64,000 bases of DNA, taken from positions 62,001 to 126,000 of the forward strand of contig JAMFSR010000013.1 in the NCBI GenBank assembly GCA_026225395.1. The letters run 5' to 3'. The notes below the pieces were generated by a model. It was not told the origin of the DNA and searched no databases. It saw only the letters and a list, made by a program, of their open reading frames with translations. The position numbers and the translations under genes were made by a program. Shown in pieces: positions 54,243-62,785 of this stretch (positions are counted from its first letter, which is position 1; every line of letters begins with the position of its first letter). This DNA is from Granulicella sapmiensis (GTDB taxonomy: Bacteria > Acidobacteriota > Terriglobia > Terriglobales > Acidobacteriaceae).

Positions 54243-55127
54243 CTAGTTCGAAGCGGCCTGACTAGCGGGATGCCCAAACGTCAGCCGCACGGTATCGCCC
54301 TTCGTCACGCGATAACCCGAGTCCGGCTTCTGGGCCGTAACAGGCCCCGCAGGGACCACAGGCGCTGCAACCACAGGAGCAGCAACAACCGCGGCAGGTG
54401 GTGGCGCTCCTGCCGGGAAGGAAATCGCCTGCCCGTTCGCATCGATCTTCACCCCGGCCGCGTTCGTGGTGTATGCCGGAGGTGCAGCCGCAGCTACGGG
54501 CGCAGCCGCCGCTGGCGCTGGAATATCCGAAAGAAACGTCACCCGCAGCCCCAGCGCAGCGGCTGCATGGTTCGCATCTCGATACGTCATCCCCACAAAC
54601 GACGGCATCACAATCGCGCTCGATGCACCGGAGGCAGTCGAACTCAGCAGCAGCGAAACCCGTGGCTGATCGACACCCGCATTCGGCGGCGGCGTCTGCG
54701 CCAGCACAATATCCGGATCGCCCGGCGCATCGATATGCGCCAGTGTCCCAAGGTCCAGCGAATCGCGCCGGATGTTGATCGAAGCCTCACGCTCCGGCTC
54801 TCCCGCAACATCGGGAATCGTCACCTGCTGCGGCCCCAGGCTCTCCGTAACGCGAACCACCCACCCATGCCGCACCTTCGAGCCCGAAGCCGGAGCCTGA
54901 GACAGCATCCGCCCAGCCGGCACAGTCGTCGAATAAAACTTGTTCTCGATATTGAGATCGACGCCTGTCTGCAACGCAGCAGCGCTTGCTTCAGAAACCG
55001 TCATCCCCGAAAAATTCGGCACCGTCACCTCATGTCCATGCAGCGCAATCCGAAGCGTGATGGCCGCGGAGAGGAACATCACGAAGAGCATGGCAAGCGT
55101 GCTGAGGATCAATCGAAAAAGCTTCAT
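54243..55127 (-). CDS. Membrane-anchored PASTA-domain protein
   Basis: 294 residues. An N-terminal membrane helix (about 5-28, LILSTLAMLFVMFLSAAITL) is followed by three PASTA domains with typical starts (VTVPNFSGMTVSEASAAALQ, VTIPDVAGEPEREA, IVMPSFVGMTYRDANHAAAA) and an Ala/Pro/Val-rich tail. PASTA domains bind muropeptides or peptidoglycan precursors. No kinase or transpeptidase domain is attached, so this is a stand-alone PASTA protein of the periplasm, likely linked to cell wall sensing. It is convergent with the FG-GAP gene. Confidence 0.92.
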   Translation of the reverse strand: MKLFRLILSTLAMLFVMFLSAAITLRIALHGHEVTVPNFSGMTVSEASAAALQTGVDLNIENKFYSTTVPAGRMLSQAPASGSKVRHGWVVRVTESLGPQQVTIPDVAGEPEREASINIRRDSLDLGTLAHIDAPGDPDIVLAQTPPPNAGVDQPRVSLLLSSTASGASSAIVMPSFVGMTYRDANHAAAALGLRVTFLSDIPAPAAAAPVAAAAPPAYTTNAAGVKIDANGQAISFPAGAPPPAAVVAAPVVAAPVVPAGPVTAQKPDSGYRVTKGDTVRLTFGHPASQAASN

Positions 55128-55220
55128 AGGTCTTCACAATACAGATGTAGAAAATCGGTTGTCAGTTGTGAGTCAAAACCGTCGAAGTCAAAGAGCTAAA
55201 CCCAACCCCCAAAACCCGTT

Positions 55221-56675
55221 TCATCTTGCATTATCAGTAGCCGGCTCCGGGTGAATCAGCACCCGCGCCACCTGCGGATGGTGCAGCCGGAACTCGCTTT
55301 CGAACTCGGTAATGACTTCATGGACGCGTGACATGGGCAGATCGTCGGGCAACGAGATGTGGCAATTGATCTGCACACTGTTCGCCGCTCCGCCATGCCC
55401 ACGCGTGACGGTAACCTCGTGGACGTCGTGGATTTCGGGAAAGTGTTCCGCGGTCTGGACCAGCTGCTGCGTCAGATGCTCGTTGGCCTCGAACTGCACC
55501 GGCGATGCAATCGTAGCGGGTTCGGACTCAATGTGCGTGAGCACCGTATCGACCGACGGAACTTCGCGGCGAATCTCCGACTCAAGCTGTGTAGCCACGT
55601 CGTGCGCGTCTTGCAGCGACATCGTCTCCGGCACTTCAAGATGCTGCTCCACATGCAGCGCCCCTTCATACTGCTGCACGCTCACATCATGCAGGTTCAG
55701 GTTGTTGCGCGCAGCCACGGCGCGGATGCGGTCAAAAACGCTTTCGCCCACCGCAGCCGTAGGCACCGAATGGATCACGACATCTGCCCCAGGCAAACGC
55801 TGCTGCACCGCCGCCGTCGCTGCAAACGTAATCTGTTCCGACCTCTGGAAAGTCAGGTTGCGCGGCATACCTAGCGTAAGGTCGACGAAATAATCCGAGC
55901 CCGACCGCCGCACCCGCACCCGCTCCACGGTGAGCACGCCATCTACAGCCTCAAGATCGTTCACCAGATCGCGGCGGATCTGCGCACGGGCTTCCGAAGG
56001 CGTCGCATCCAGCAGCGAGTCGATCGTCGTGCGCGCCAACCGCCATGTCACCGTGAGGATCACGCACGAAACCGCAAGCGCAGCAACGGGGTCGGCATAG
56101 CGCAAAGCGGGAATATGGAATCGCCCGCCCGCATAGGTAGCCAGAAGTCCGAGAAAGACCGCCGCTGCGGACCACAGATCGGTGCCGAAGTGGACAGCAT
56201 CGGCCTCCAGGGCGTCCGAACGCTGTTCCATGGCGACACGGTGCAGCGACCGCGACCGCGTGTAATCCACCGCCATCGAAAGCAGCAGCACCACGAACGG
56301 CCACACCGACCATCGAAGATCGAGGTGCTCATTGTGCAGGATGCGGTAGATGGCTTCGCGCGCAATCCACACACACGAACCCGCCATAAGCAGGATCTCA
56401 AACGCCGCCGAAAGGCTTTCGAGTTTCCCATGCCCGTAGTTGTGGTCCTCATCCGCAGGCCGGTCGGAGACGCGCACGGTAACAAGCGTAATAGCGGAAG
56501 CGATCAGGTCGATCGCCGAATGCGCAGCCTCGCTCAACATACCCAGCGATCCGGCAAGCACACCCGTAAGCAGCTTGAGCAGCGTGATCGCCAGCGCCGC
56601 CATCAGGGACGAAAGAGCAGCGGCGCGTTTAGCGGCACTGCGTTGTTCCAGCTCTCGCGTCCACTGCCCGTGCAT
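55221..56675 (-). CDS. CDF-family cation efflux protein with extended C-terminus
   Basis: 484 residues, well above the usual 300. Six membrane helices (about 15-210) hold the transport motifs His52/Asp56 (AAHSAIDLIAS) and His162/Asp166 (AVHFGTDLWSA), an arrangement usually found in zinc-preferring exporters; DEDHNYGHGKLESLSA is diagnostic. After the membrane part there are two or more cytoplasmic CTD-like modules: VDGVLTVERVRVRRSG to VVIHSVP, then NLHDVSVQQYEGALHVEQHLE to TVLTHIESEP, then IHDVHEVTVTRGHGG to RVLIHPEP. That triple layout is unusual. Confidence 0.93.
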   Translation of the reverse strand: MHGQWTRELEQRSAAKRAAALSSLMAALAITLLKLLTGVLAGSLGMLSEAAHSAIDLIASAITLVTVRVSDRPADEDHNYGHGKLESLSAAFEILLMAGSCVWIAREAIYRILHNEHLDLRWSVWPFVVLLLSMAVDYTRSRSLHRVAMEQRSDALEADAVHFGTDLWSAAAVFLGLLATYAGGRFHIPALRYADPVAALAVSCVILTVTWRLARTTIDSLLDATPSEARAQIRRDLVNDLEAVDGVLTVERVRVRRSGSDYFVDLTLGMPRNLTFQRSEQITFAATAAVQQRLPGADVVIHSVPTAAVGESVFDRIRAVAARNNLNLHDVSVQQYEGALHVEQHLEVPETMSLQDAHDVATQLESEIRREVPSVDTVLTHIESEPATIASPVQFEANEHLTQQLVQTAEHFPEIHDVHEVTVTRGHGGAANSVQINCHISLPDDLPMSRVHEVITEFESEFRLHHPQVARVLIHPEPATDNAR

Positions 56676-56716
56676 GCCCTTGAGGATACAGGAGAGAAGG
56701 CGTGAACGTTACCTTG

Positions 56717-58240
56717 CTATGGTTCCGGAACAACTTCGATAGCATTCACGAGCGGGTAATTGACGATCGGTAAAAAGGAAAGCTCGATATTGCCCTGCGG
56801 CGTCGCTTCCACATTGTCGAACGTCTTCACCACCGGATTGGACCCGCCTTCGGCCATGATGTCGAAGTTCTTCAATAACAGGCTGCCGTTGGCCGAAACG
56901 TCGAAGACGCGGCTCCCCGGTCCGCCCGGCGTACTGTTGTACTTCCCAAACCATGGCTCGGAGAAATAAAGCGTCACGCGATATTTTTCATGGGCCAGTA
57001 CGGGGATGTTGTAACGAAAATGCCCAATGCGGTCGTAACTATAAATGCCACGATTGGGATTTCTTGCTTGATCGGGAAGCTGCCCCCGCCGGCCGCCGGT
57101 GAAATACCGATCGGAAAGCCACGTCTGGTTATTGGAGTCGACGATCGCTACAGGACCTGTAGTGATGCGCACAGGCAGAAGTTTTTCAGACGGCGCAGGC
57201 AGGATCTCGATCGCGTTCAGCGGAGATACTTCGCTTGTGTAATCGATATGGATAGTGCCGTCCGTCTCCGGCCGGACCCCACCCACAACATAGGCGGTAG
57301 CTACTCCGTCGCCTCCCGCATTGTCCACCACATCGAAGTTCACCGCTGCTTCCGCTGCGTTAATTGCCAGGCTGGCGCGGCGTGTAGCAGGCGGCAGGTT
57401 CGAAGTCTCCGCGAAATGGAAGTGCAACTCATACATGCCCGGCTTCACCTTGAAGGTGCAGTGAGCGATCCCGCGGATCCCGGCAAGATAAAGATACGGG
57501 TCCTCGGTGCCTCCAATGCGTTGGGCGGGAATGCTGACGTCTTCGCCACTGGTGCAATATTTGCCGTTGGCCCAGGTATTTCCTGAGCGATCTACATAAG
57601 GTTTGCGGCTGGGACCCATCAGCGCCCGGACGGTATTCTCCGGAATCGGCAAAGCCGGTGGCGATCCCGCCGTCAGCGCCGTGGCGACGCTTGAACTCTT
57701 GTTGTGGGCATACACAAACATCCCGTAGATGCCAAGAGCGACGACCAGCGCCGTCATGAGCATCCACATCCCGCCGCCTTTGGCCGGTGGCAGCGCTGCC
57801 TGCGGCGCGTCGGCCGTTGGTGCAGGCACATCCGCCTCAAGCGACAACGGCAGATCCAGCTCCATGCGCTTGGCATCGCTCTCCCGATGCACAAAGGAAG
57901 GAACATAGTGTCCCGCGGGGATCACGATATGGACAGCGTGTTCCGCGCCCCCGTTTGAATAAATCTCCTGCAGCCGCTTGCGCAGGGAGTGCGCAGTCAC
58001 CCGGACGATCGTGTCGACCTGCGGATCAAAGTCGCTTCGCCGGCCCAGCGCCTCGACCGCGATGGTGTACTCCTTCACCTGCTCGTCCCGGCCTTCGAAG
58101 TGTTTTTCGCAGATAAAAGCGAGCATCCGCGCGAGGTGGTTGGATCGCCCGAGCACGCCGGACGTCAAAAGCCAACTCAGTTCCTCCTTCTCTGCTTCGA
58201 CGCTGTCGCACACTGCCGGCATCCCACACACCCAATACAT
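56717..58240 (-). CDS. Membrane-anchored winged-helix-like regulator with two malectin-like domains
   Basis: 507 residues. Residues 15-118 are related to the domain at 27954 (LARMLAFICEKHFEGRDEQV, EALGRRSDFDPQVDTIVRV, LRKRLQEIY, then IVIPAGHYVPSF), again with a basic helix and a final hairpin. One membrane helix (156-177, MWMLMTALVVALGIYGMFVY) leads to a periplasmic part with two malectin-like lectin domains, about 215-350 and 362-507; each closes with the same kind of strand, LNAIEILPAP and VNAIEVVPEP. The layout points to a carbohydrate-sensing one-component regulator. It is divergent from the TonB-type gene at 58802, and a clean palindrome lies at 58323-58343. Confidence 0.75.
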   Translation of the reverse strand: MYWVCGMPAVCDSVEAEKEELSWLLTSGVLGRSNHLARMLAFICEKHFEGRDEQVKEYTIAVEALGRRSDFDPQVDTIVRVTAHSLRKRLQEIYSNGGAEHAVHIVIPAGHYVPSFVHRESDAKRMELDLPLSLEADVPAPTADAPQAALPPAKGGGMWMLMTALVVALGIYGMFVYAHNKSSSVATALTAGSPPALPIPENTVRALMGPSRKPYVDRSGNTWANGKYCTSGEDVSIPAQRIGGTEDPYLYLAGIRGIAHCTFKVKPGMYELHFHFAETSNLPPATRRASLAINAAEAAVNFDVVDNAGGDGVATAYVVGGVRPETDGTIHIDYTSEVSPLNAIEILPAPSEKLLPVRITTGPVAIVDSNNQTWLSDRYFTGGRRGQLPDQARNPNRGIYSYDRIGHFRYNIPVLAHEKYRVTLYFSEPWFGKYNSTPGGPGSRVFDVSANGSLLLKNFDIMAEGGSNPVVKTFDNVEATPQGNIELSFLPIVNYPLVNAIEVVPEP

Positions 58241-58801
58241 TCAAGTCAAACGCGCCGCAATTCTACTACAGCAATATCATCGTTGAATGCCTTCACTCCC
58301 GGGGAATCGATCGAGCTAAAAATGTTAGCGGCAACCGCTAACAACGTTAATTTTCCGCATTCACGCAGGTTTTCCCGGAACGAAAGTCCTTATTTTAGTT
58401 TGCTTTACAAGGCGTTCCCGCTGGGGCGTGACTTCCCGGCTTCCGTTCACCTGTATTCACTTCGGATTCACATGACAGCCTCGATTTCTGTTGCTACGTT
58501 GGCTCCCGTAAATCAACGATTCTTTCGTGTGCCTCCAAACCGGGCGACGATCCGGCGGATGTACGGCGCATACGGAAGAGATCGGATATGGCAACGAACA
58601 CCTTCCCCCCGCCCTGAGTGGCAAAGACTTCCGGCGGGGCCGACAAGAATCCTGACGGAGTCAATATGTAACTCGCGCTGCGACTCGTTGCAGACCATCT
58701 CGTTACTGGCCTTGTTTATTCAAGCGCTTGTGTATTAAAGTGCACCGTTCCAAAAACAGATGCACCAGCCGGCACCAATGTTCCACTTCTAGGAGATCCA
58801 A
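58241..58801. other. Divergent promoter region
   Basis: 561 bases between the malectin-type regulator and the third TonB-type gene. Apart from the palindrome at 58323-58343 I see no gene or RNA; the short frames do not look coding. Confidence 0.6.
58323..58343. promoter_or_regulatory. Operator-like palindrome
   Basis: Arm TGTTAGCGG and its exact complement CCGCTAACA, separated by CAA: a perfect 9-base inverted repeat 83 bases upstream of the malectin-type regulator and 459 bases before the TonB-type gene. The arms look like LacI/GntR-type operators. Confidence 0.65.
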
Positions 58802-61800
58802 ATGGACGTACATCGCATTTCCCAGTCCCAGCCTCGTAGCCTGTTCCGTACATGCGTCGCTTTCGCCGCGCTTCTCATCCTGTCGCTCTTCGGAAGCAGC
58901 AGCTACCTCCACGCACAGGCTGTCAGCGGCACCATCGTAGGCACCGTCACCGACCCCTCAGGCGCAGTCGTCGCCAACGCCCAGGTCACGATCGTCCTTA
59001 CCGGCCAGAGCGCCGTCCACACCTCGGTCACCAACGAGAGCGGCAACTTTACAGAGCCGAACCTTCCTCCCGGCGTCTACGCCATCACCATCGTTGCTCC
59101 CGGCTTCAAAAAGGAAACCCGCGAAAACATCACGCTGGACACCAACGCGACCTCCCGCGTAGACGTCACCATGGCCACCGGCAGCGCGACCGAAACCATC
59201 ACCGTCACCACCGCTCCCCCACAACTCCAGACCGACCGTGCCGACATCTCCACCACAATCGAAGCCAGACAGATTGCCGCCCTTCCCCTCTCCAGCGGCA
59301 ACAGCTTCCAGTCCCTGCTCAACACTGTGCCCGGTATGGCGCCCGTCGTCTTTAACAACTCGCAGTTCTTCAACTCCAACAACGATCTCTCCACCAACGC
59401 CAACGGCCAGTCATCCTACGTCAACCTCTACCAGGTCGAAGGCATCGACGACGACGAGCGTACCGGCATTCACATCATTCTCGTTCCACCCGCCGCCGCC
59501 ATCGCCAACGTCGACATCACCACCAATAACTTCGAGGCCGAGTTCGGCCGTGCCGTCGGCACCGTCGTCAACGTCACCCTCAAGTCCGGCACCAACCAGT
59601 TTCACGGTTCTGTCTTCGGGAGCATGGAGAACAACGGCGTCAACGCCCGCAACTTCTTCCAGAAGGCTCCCAACGGCCGCCTGGTCTATAACTACGACGG
59701 CGCCTCCATCGGTGGCCCGATCCTCAAAAACAGGCTCTTCATCTTCGGCGACTTCCTCCGTGTCTCCGATCACGAGGAAGCGAACAACGTTGCCACCATC
59801 CCTTTCTATAACGTCAACTCCGCCGGTGCTCTCAACCTCTCCGAATACAAGGGTCAGGCGTACGATCCCACCACCGGCGACACGGCAGACTGCCTTGGCG
59901 CCACGGCCAATGCTGCTTGCGGAACAGGTCGCACTCCCTTCGCCGGCAACCTCATCCCGCTCTCGAATCCCGGCATCAACCAGTCCGCCCTCACCGTCCT
60001 CAAGGATATCGACGCCATCGCGCGCAACCCGGCGACCAACCTCGCCTCTACCGCATACCTCGCAGGCGCCACCTCCAACAACCTCTCGCAGAATCTCGGC
60101 TTCCACAAGGACTTCACCAGCTACGACATCAAGTCCGACTACGCTATCTCCACCAAAAGCCACCTCAGCTATCGCTTCAGCCATCAGAACGTCAACACCT
60201 TCCAGGCCCCGACCTTTGGCGCCTTCCTGGGTGGTCCGGCCGGCGGCGGATTTGAAGCCACCGGCGTCGCGGCCGCCTACTCCACCGGCGCCAACTACGA
60301 CCATGTCTTCTCGCCCACCCTCTTTACCGAGGCCCGCGTTGGCGTAGCCCACTACCGCAACTCCGCCACCCAGACCGACTACGGCGCCAACGACGCCAAG
60401 ACCCTCGGCATCCCCGGCAACGGCCCCAACGGCACCGACAACACCATCACCAGCAGCGGCCAGGTAGCTCTCAATCTCGGCAACTTCACGGCCCCGACGG
60501 TCGGTTACTCGGTTTCGCTGCCCTGGCTGCGCGCCGAATCGAACATCGACTTCGCCAATAACTGGACCAAGCTCCTCGGCAACCACACCCTTAAAGCCGG
60601 AGCCGATATCCGCCGCATTCGCGACGATCTCTTGCAGGGCAACATCAACGCCGCGGCCGGCTCGTTCACGTACGCGGAGAACCAGACCTACGTTCCCACC
60701 GGCGGGACCACCTTCAACGGATCGGCCACCGGCCAGGCCAACGATGTAGCCAGCTTCCTCTTCAACGTGCCAAGCAACGTCGGTCAGGACACCAACAGCA
60801 CCTTCCCCGCATACCGTCAGACCTGGCTCTTCTTCTTTCTCTCCGATAAATGGCAGGTCAACTCCAGGCTCACGGTCGATATCGGCGGACGCTACGAGCT
60901 CTACCCGCCGGCCACGCCGCGCAAGCCTGGTGGCTTCGTCAACTACAACCCCACCACCAACCAGCTCGTCGAGGCGGGCCTCGCCGGTAACCCCTCCAAC
61001 CTCGGCATGAAGACCGACTACGATAACTTCGCGCCACGCCTCGGAGCCTCTTTCCGCGTCACCGAAAAACTGGTCGTACGTGGCGGAATCGGCGTCAGCT
61101 ACGTCCCCTTCGTCGATAACACCTACGCCTACAACTACCCCATCAAAACCAGCACCAACTACACCCCCGGCACCACCTATGGCCCCTCTCTCAACCCGGC
61201 TGGCGGCGTCGTCAACCTCTCCACCGGTGTTCCGGCCACTCCGACAGTCGCCTTCGGGTCGGACGGTACCCTCCTGGAGTCGGCCGCCAACGGCACCCTT
61301 TCACTCGGCAACCTCTACATTCCCCTCAACTTCAAGAACGCCTACGTCACCAGTTGGAACACAGCTATCCAGCAGGCTCTTCCGCAGGATATGTCTCTCC
61401 AGATCGCCTACGTCGCCAACCACGGCACCCGTATCGATGTAGCGCAGAACATCAACCTGCCCAAGATCTACGGGCAGGGAGCAAACTACGATCCGCTGAA
61501 CAAAGCCCCTGACGGCGTCACCCCGACCTTCAACAAGACCGCGTCGGTAACCGAGTACTTCCTCGGTTATTCCACCAACTACCAATCCCTCCAGGTGGAA
61601 CTCAAGAAGCGCTTCAACCACGGTGTGGCCTTCTCTTCCGCCTTCACCTGGGGCAAGGCCATGAACTGGCAGACCGGCCCACAGGATGGCGGTCTTCTCT
61701 TCTGGGCCGGTCCGCTTCGCCGCAACTACGGGTTGGCCGACTTCGACCGTGCCCGCAACTTCGAGCAGACCGCTACCTATGAACTGCCCGCGGGACGCGG

Positions 61801-62368
61801 CCACAAGTACTTCAACCATGGACCCGCGAACCTTGCGCTGGGCGGCTGGAAGGTCTCGACGGTCATCTCCGCGGTCTCCGGCCTGCCCTTCAACATAACC
61901 GGCAACAGTGCAACCACTGGAACGACACAGACGGCCAATCTGTCCGGCGCGTACAAGGTGTTGCACAACGTAGCTGGGGGCAATATCTCAACCTATCCGC
62001 AGTGGTTCGATCCAGGCACCACGACCGCTCCCAACTTCACCGCGCCGGCAACCTGCGTTGTCTATTCGCCGACCAACCAGGTTCCCTGCGCCGTCGGCAA
62101 CACCGGCCGCAACCAGTTCCGCGGTCCCGGCTACCTGTCGGACAATCTGTCCCTCTTCAAGAGCTTCCCCATCTTCCGCGAGGCGGCTCTTGAGGCCCGC
62201 TTCGATGCCTTCAACGCCACCAACACACCGGCCTTCGGCTTGCCCTCCAGCAGCATCACCTCCAGCACTTTCGGCCAGATCACCGGTACCCTCGGTTCGG
62301 GCGTCGGCAACGTCAACGGCGTAGGCGGCCCGCGCGTCCTTCAGGCAGGAGTCAAAATCACGTTCTAA
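58802..62368 (+). CDS. TonB-dependent receptor-like outer membrane protein, third copy
   Basis: 1,188 residues from ATG 58802, which has a good site (AGGAGATCC). A signal peptide (FAALLILSLFGSSSYLHAQ) is followed by a carboxypeptidase-regulatory-like domain (GTVTDPSGAVVANAQVTI, LPPGVYAITIVAPGF), a plug-like part (IAALPLSSGNSFQSLLNTV, VDITTNNFEAEFGRAVGTVV) and a long beta-barrel ending VLQAGVKITF. It is paired with the divergent malectin-domain regulator, which suggests that a sugar oligomer is the ligand. A terminator follows 22 bases after the stop. Confidence 0.9.
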   Translation: MDVHRISQSQPRSLFRTCVAFAALLILSLFGSSSYLHAQAVSGTIVGTVTDPSGAVVANAQVTIVLTGQSAVHTSVTNESGNFTEPNLPPGVYAITIVAPGFKKETRENITLDTNATSRVDVTMATGSATETITVTTAPPQLQTDRADISTTIEARQIAALPLSSGNSFQSLLNTVPGMAPVVFNNSQFFNSNNDLSTNANGQSSYVNLYQVEGIDDDERTGIHIILVPPAAAIANVDITTNNFEAEFGRAVGTVVNVTLKSGTNQFHGSVFGSMENNGVNARNFFQKAPNGRLVYNYDGASIGGPILKNRLFIFGDFLRVSDHEEANNVATIPFYNVNSAGALNLSEYKGQAYDPTTGDTADCLGATANAACGTGRTPFAGNLIPLSNPGINQSALTVLKDIDAIARNPATNLASTAYLAGATSNNLSQNLGFHKDFTSYDIKSDYAISTKSHLSYRFSHQNVNTFQAPTFGAFLGGPAGGGFEATGVAAAYSTGANYDHVFSPTLFTEARVGVAHYRNSATQTDYGANDAKTLGIPGNGPNGTDNTITSSGQVALNLGNFTAPTVGYSVSLPWLRAESNIDFANNWTKLLGNHTLKAGADIRRIRDDLLQGNINAAAGSFTYAENQTYVPTGGTTFNGSATGQANDVASFLFNVPSNVGQDTNSTFPAYRQTWLFFFLSDKWQVNSRLTVDIGGRYELYPPATPRKPGGFVNYNPTTNQLVEAGLAGNPSNLGMKTDYDNFAPRLGASFRVTEKLVVRGGIGVSYVPFVDNTYAYNYPIKTSTNYTPGTTYGPSLNPAGGVVNLSTGVPATPTVAFGSDGTLLESAANGTLSLGNLYIPLNFKNAYVTSWNTAIQQALPQDMSLQIAYVANHGTRIDVAQNINLPKIYGQGANYDPLNKAPDGVTPTFNKTASVTEYFLGYSTNYQSLQVELKKRFNHGVAFSSAFTWGKAMNWQTGPQDGGLLFWAGPLRRNYGLADFDRARNFEQTATYELPAGRGHKYFNHGPANLALGGWKVSTVISAVSGLPFNITGNSATTGTTQTANLSGAYKVLHNVAGGNISTYPQWFDPGTTTAPNFTAPATCVVYSPTNQVPCAVGNTGRNQFRGPGYLSDNLSLFKSFPIFREAALEARFDAFNATNTPAFGLPSSSITSSTFGQITGTLGSGVGNVNGVGGPRVLQAGVKITF

Positions 62369-62389
62369 CTAGAAAGGCAGCACTCACGG

Positions 62390-62420
62390 CGCGCATCCCT
62401 GGGGATGCGCGTCTCTTTTT
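62390..62420 (+). terminator. Intrinsic terminator after third TonB-type gene
   Basis: CGCGCATCC / GGATGCGCG stem of 9 pairs with loop CTGG, followed by TCTCTTTTT. Confidence 0.9.
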
Positions 62421-62557
62421 GCTCTTGCTCCTGCTTTTCTTATTGTCATTCTGAGCGCAGCGAACGAACCTGCTTCCTCCCGTTCTTGACTTTGCTTTTC
62501 TTTCTGTCATCCTCGCAGGCGATCTGCTTTTCTCCCGTCTACCCAACCCCCGGGTGG

Positions 62558-62588
62558 CCCATCCTTTGCGCTCTTTGCAAAGGGTGGG
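62558..62588 (+). repeat. Structured intergenic repeat, copy 1
   Basis: CCCAT-CCTTTGC, loop GCTCTTT, GCAAAGG-GTGGG: a 12-pair hairpin. Flanks (CGGGTGG before, GGTA after) are shared with copy 2 but the upper stem differs in sequence while staying paired. Confidence 0.75.
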
Positions 62589-62649
62589 GTACCGCGCAAA
62601 GCGCGACCGCTCTTGCTTTTCCTTCCGCCGGCCCCAACCCTCCGGGTGG

Positions 62650-62682
62650 CCCATTCATGCGCGCTCTTTGCGCATGAGTGGG
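62650..62682 (+). repeat. Structured intergenic repeat, copy 2
   Basis: CCCAT-TCATGCGC, loop GCTCTTT, GCGCATGA-GTGGG: a 13-pair hairpin with the same loop and base as copy 1 and a compensated upper stem. Confidence 0.75.
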
Positions 62683-62785
62683 GAACACCAAAAGCCAAGC
62701 CCGCTCCTTGCTTTTCTTCCTATCATCTCGCAGAGGACCTACCGTCCTAAGGCCTGAAGGCCCGACCCATAAACCTCCGCCCCGG

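Noticed and set aside
59411..60586. 391-codon minus-strand frame
   Set aside because: Antisense to the third TonB-type gene and without any recognisable domain.
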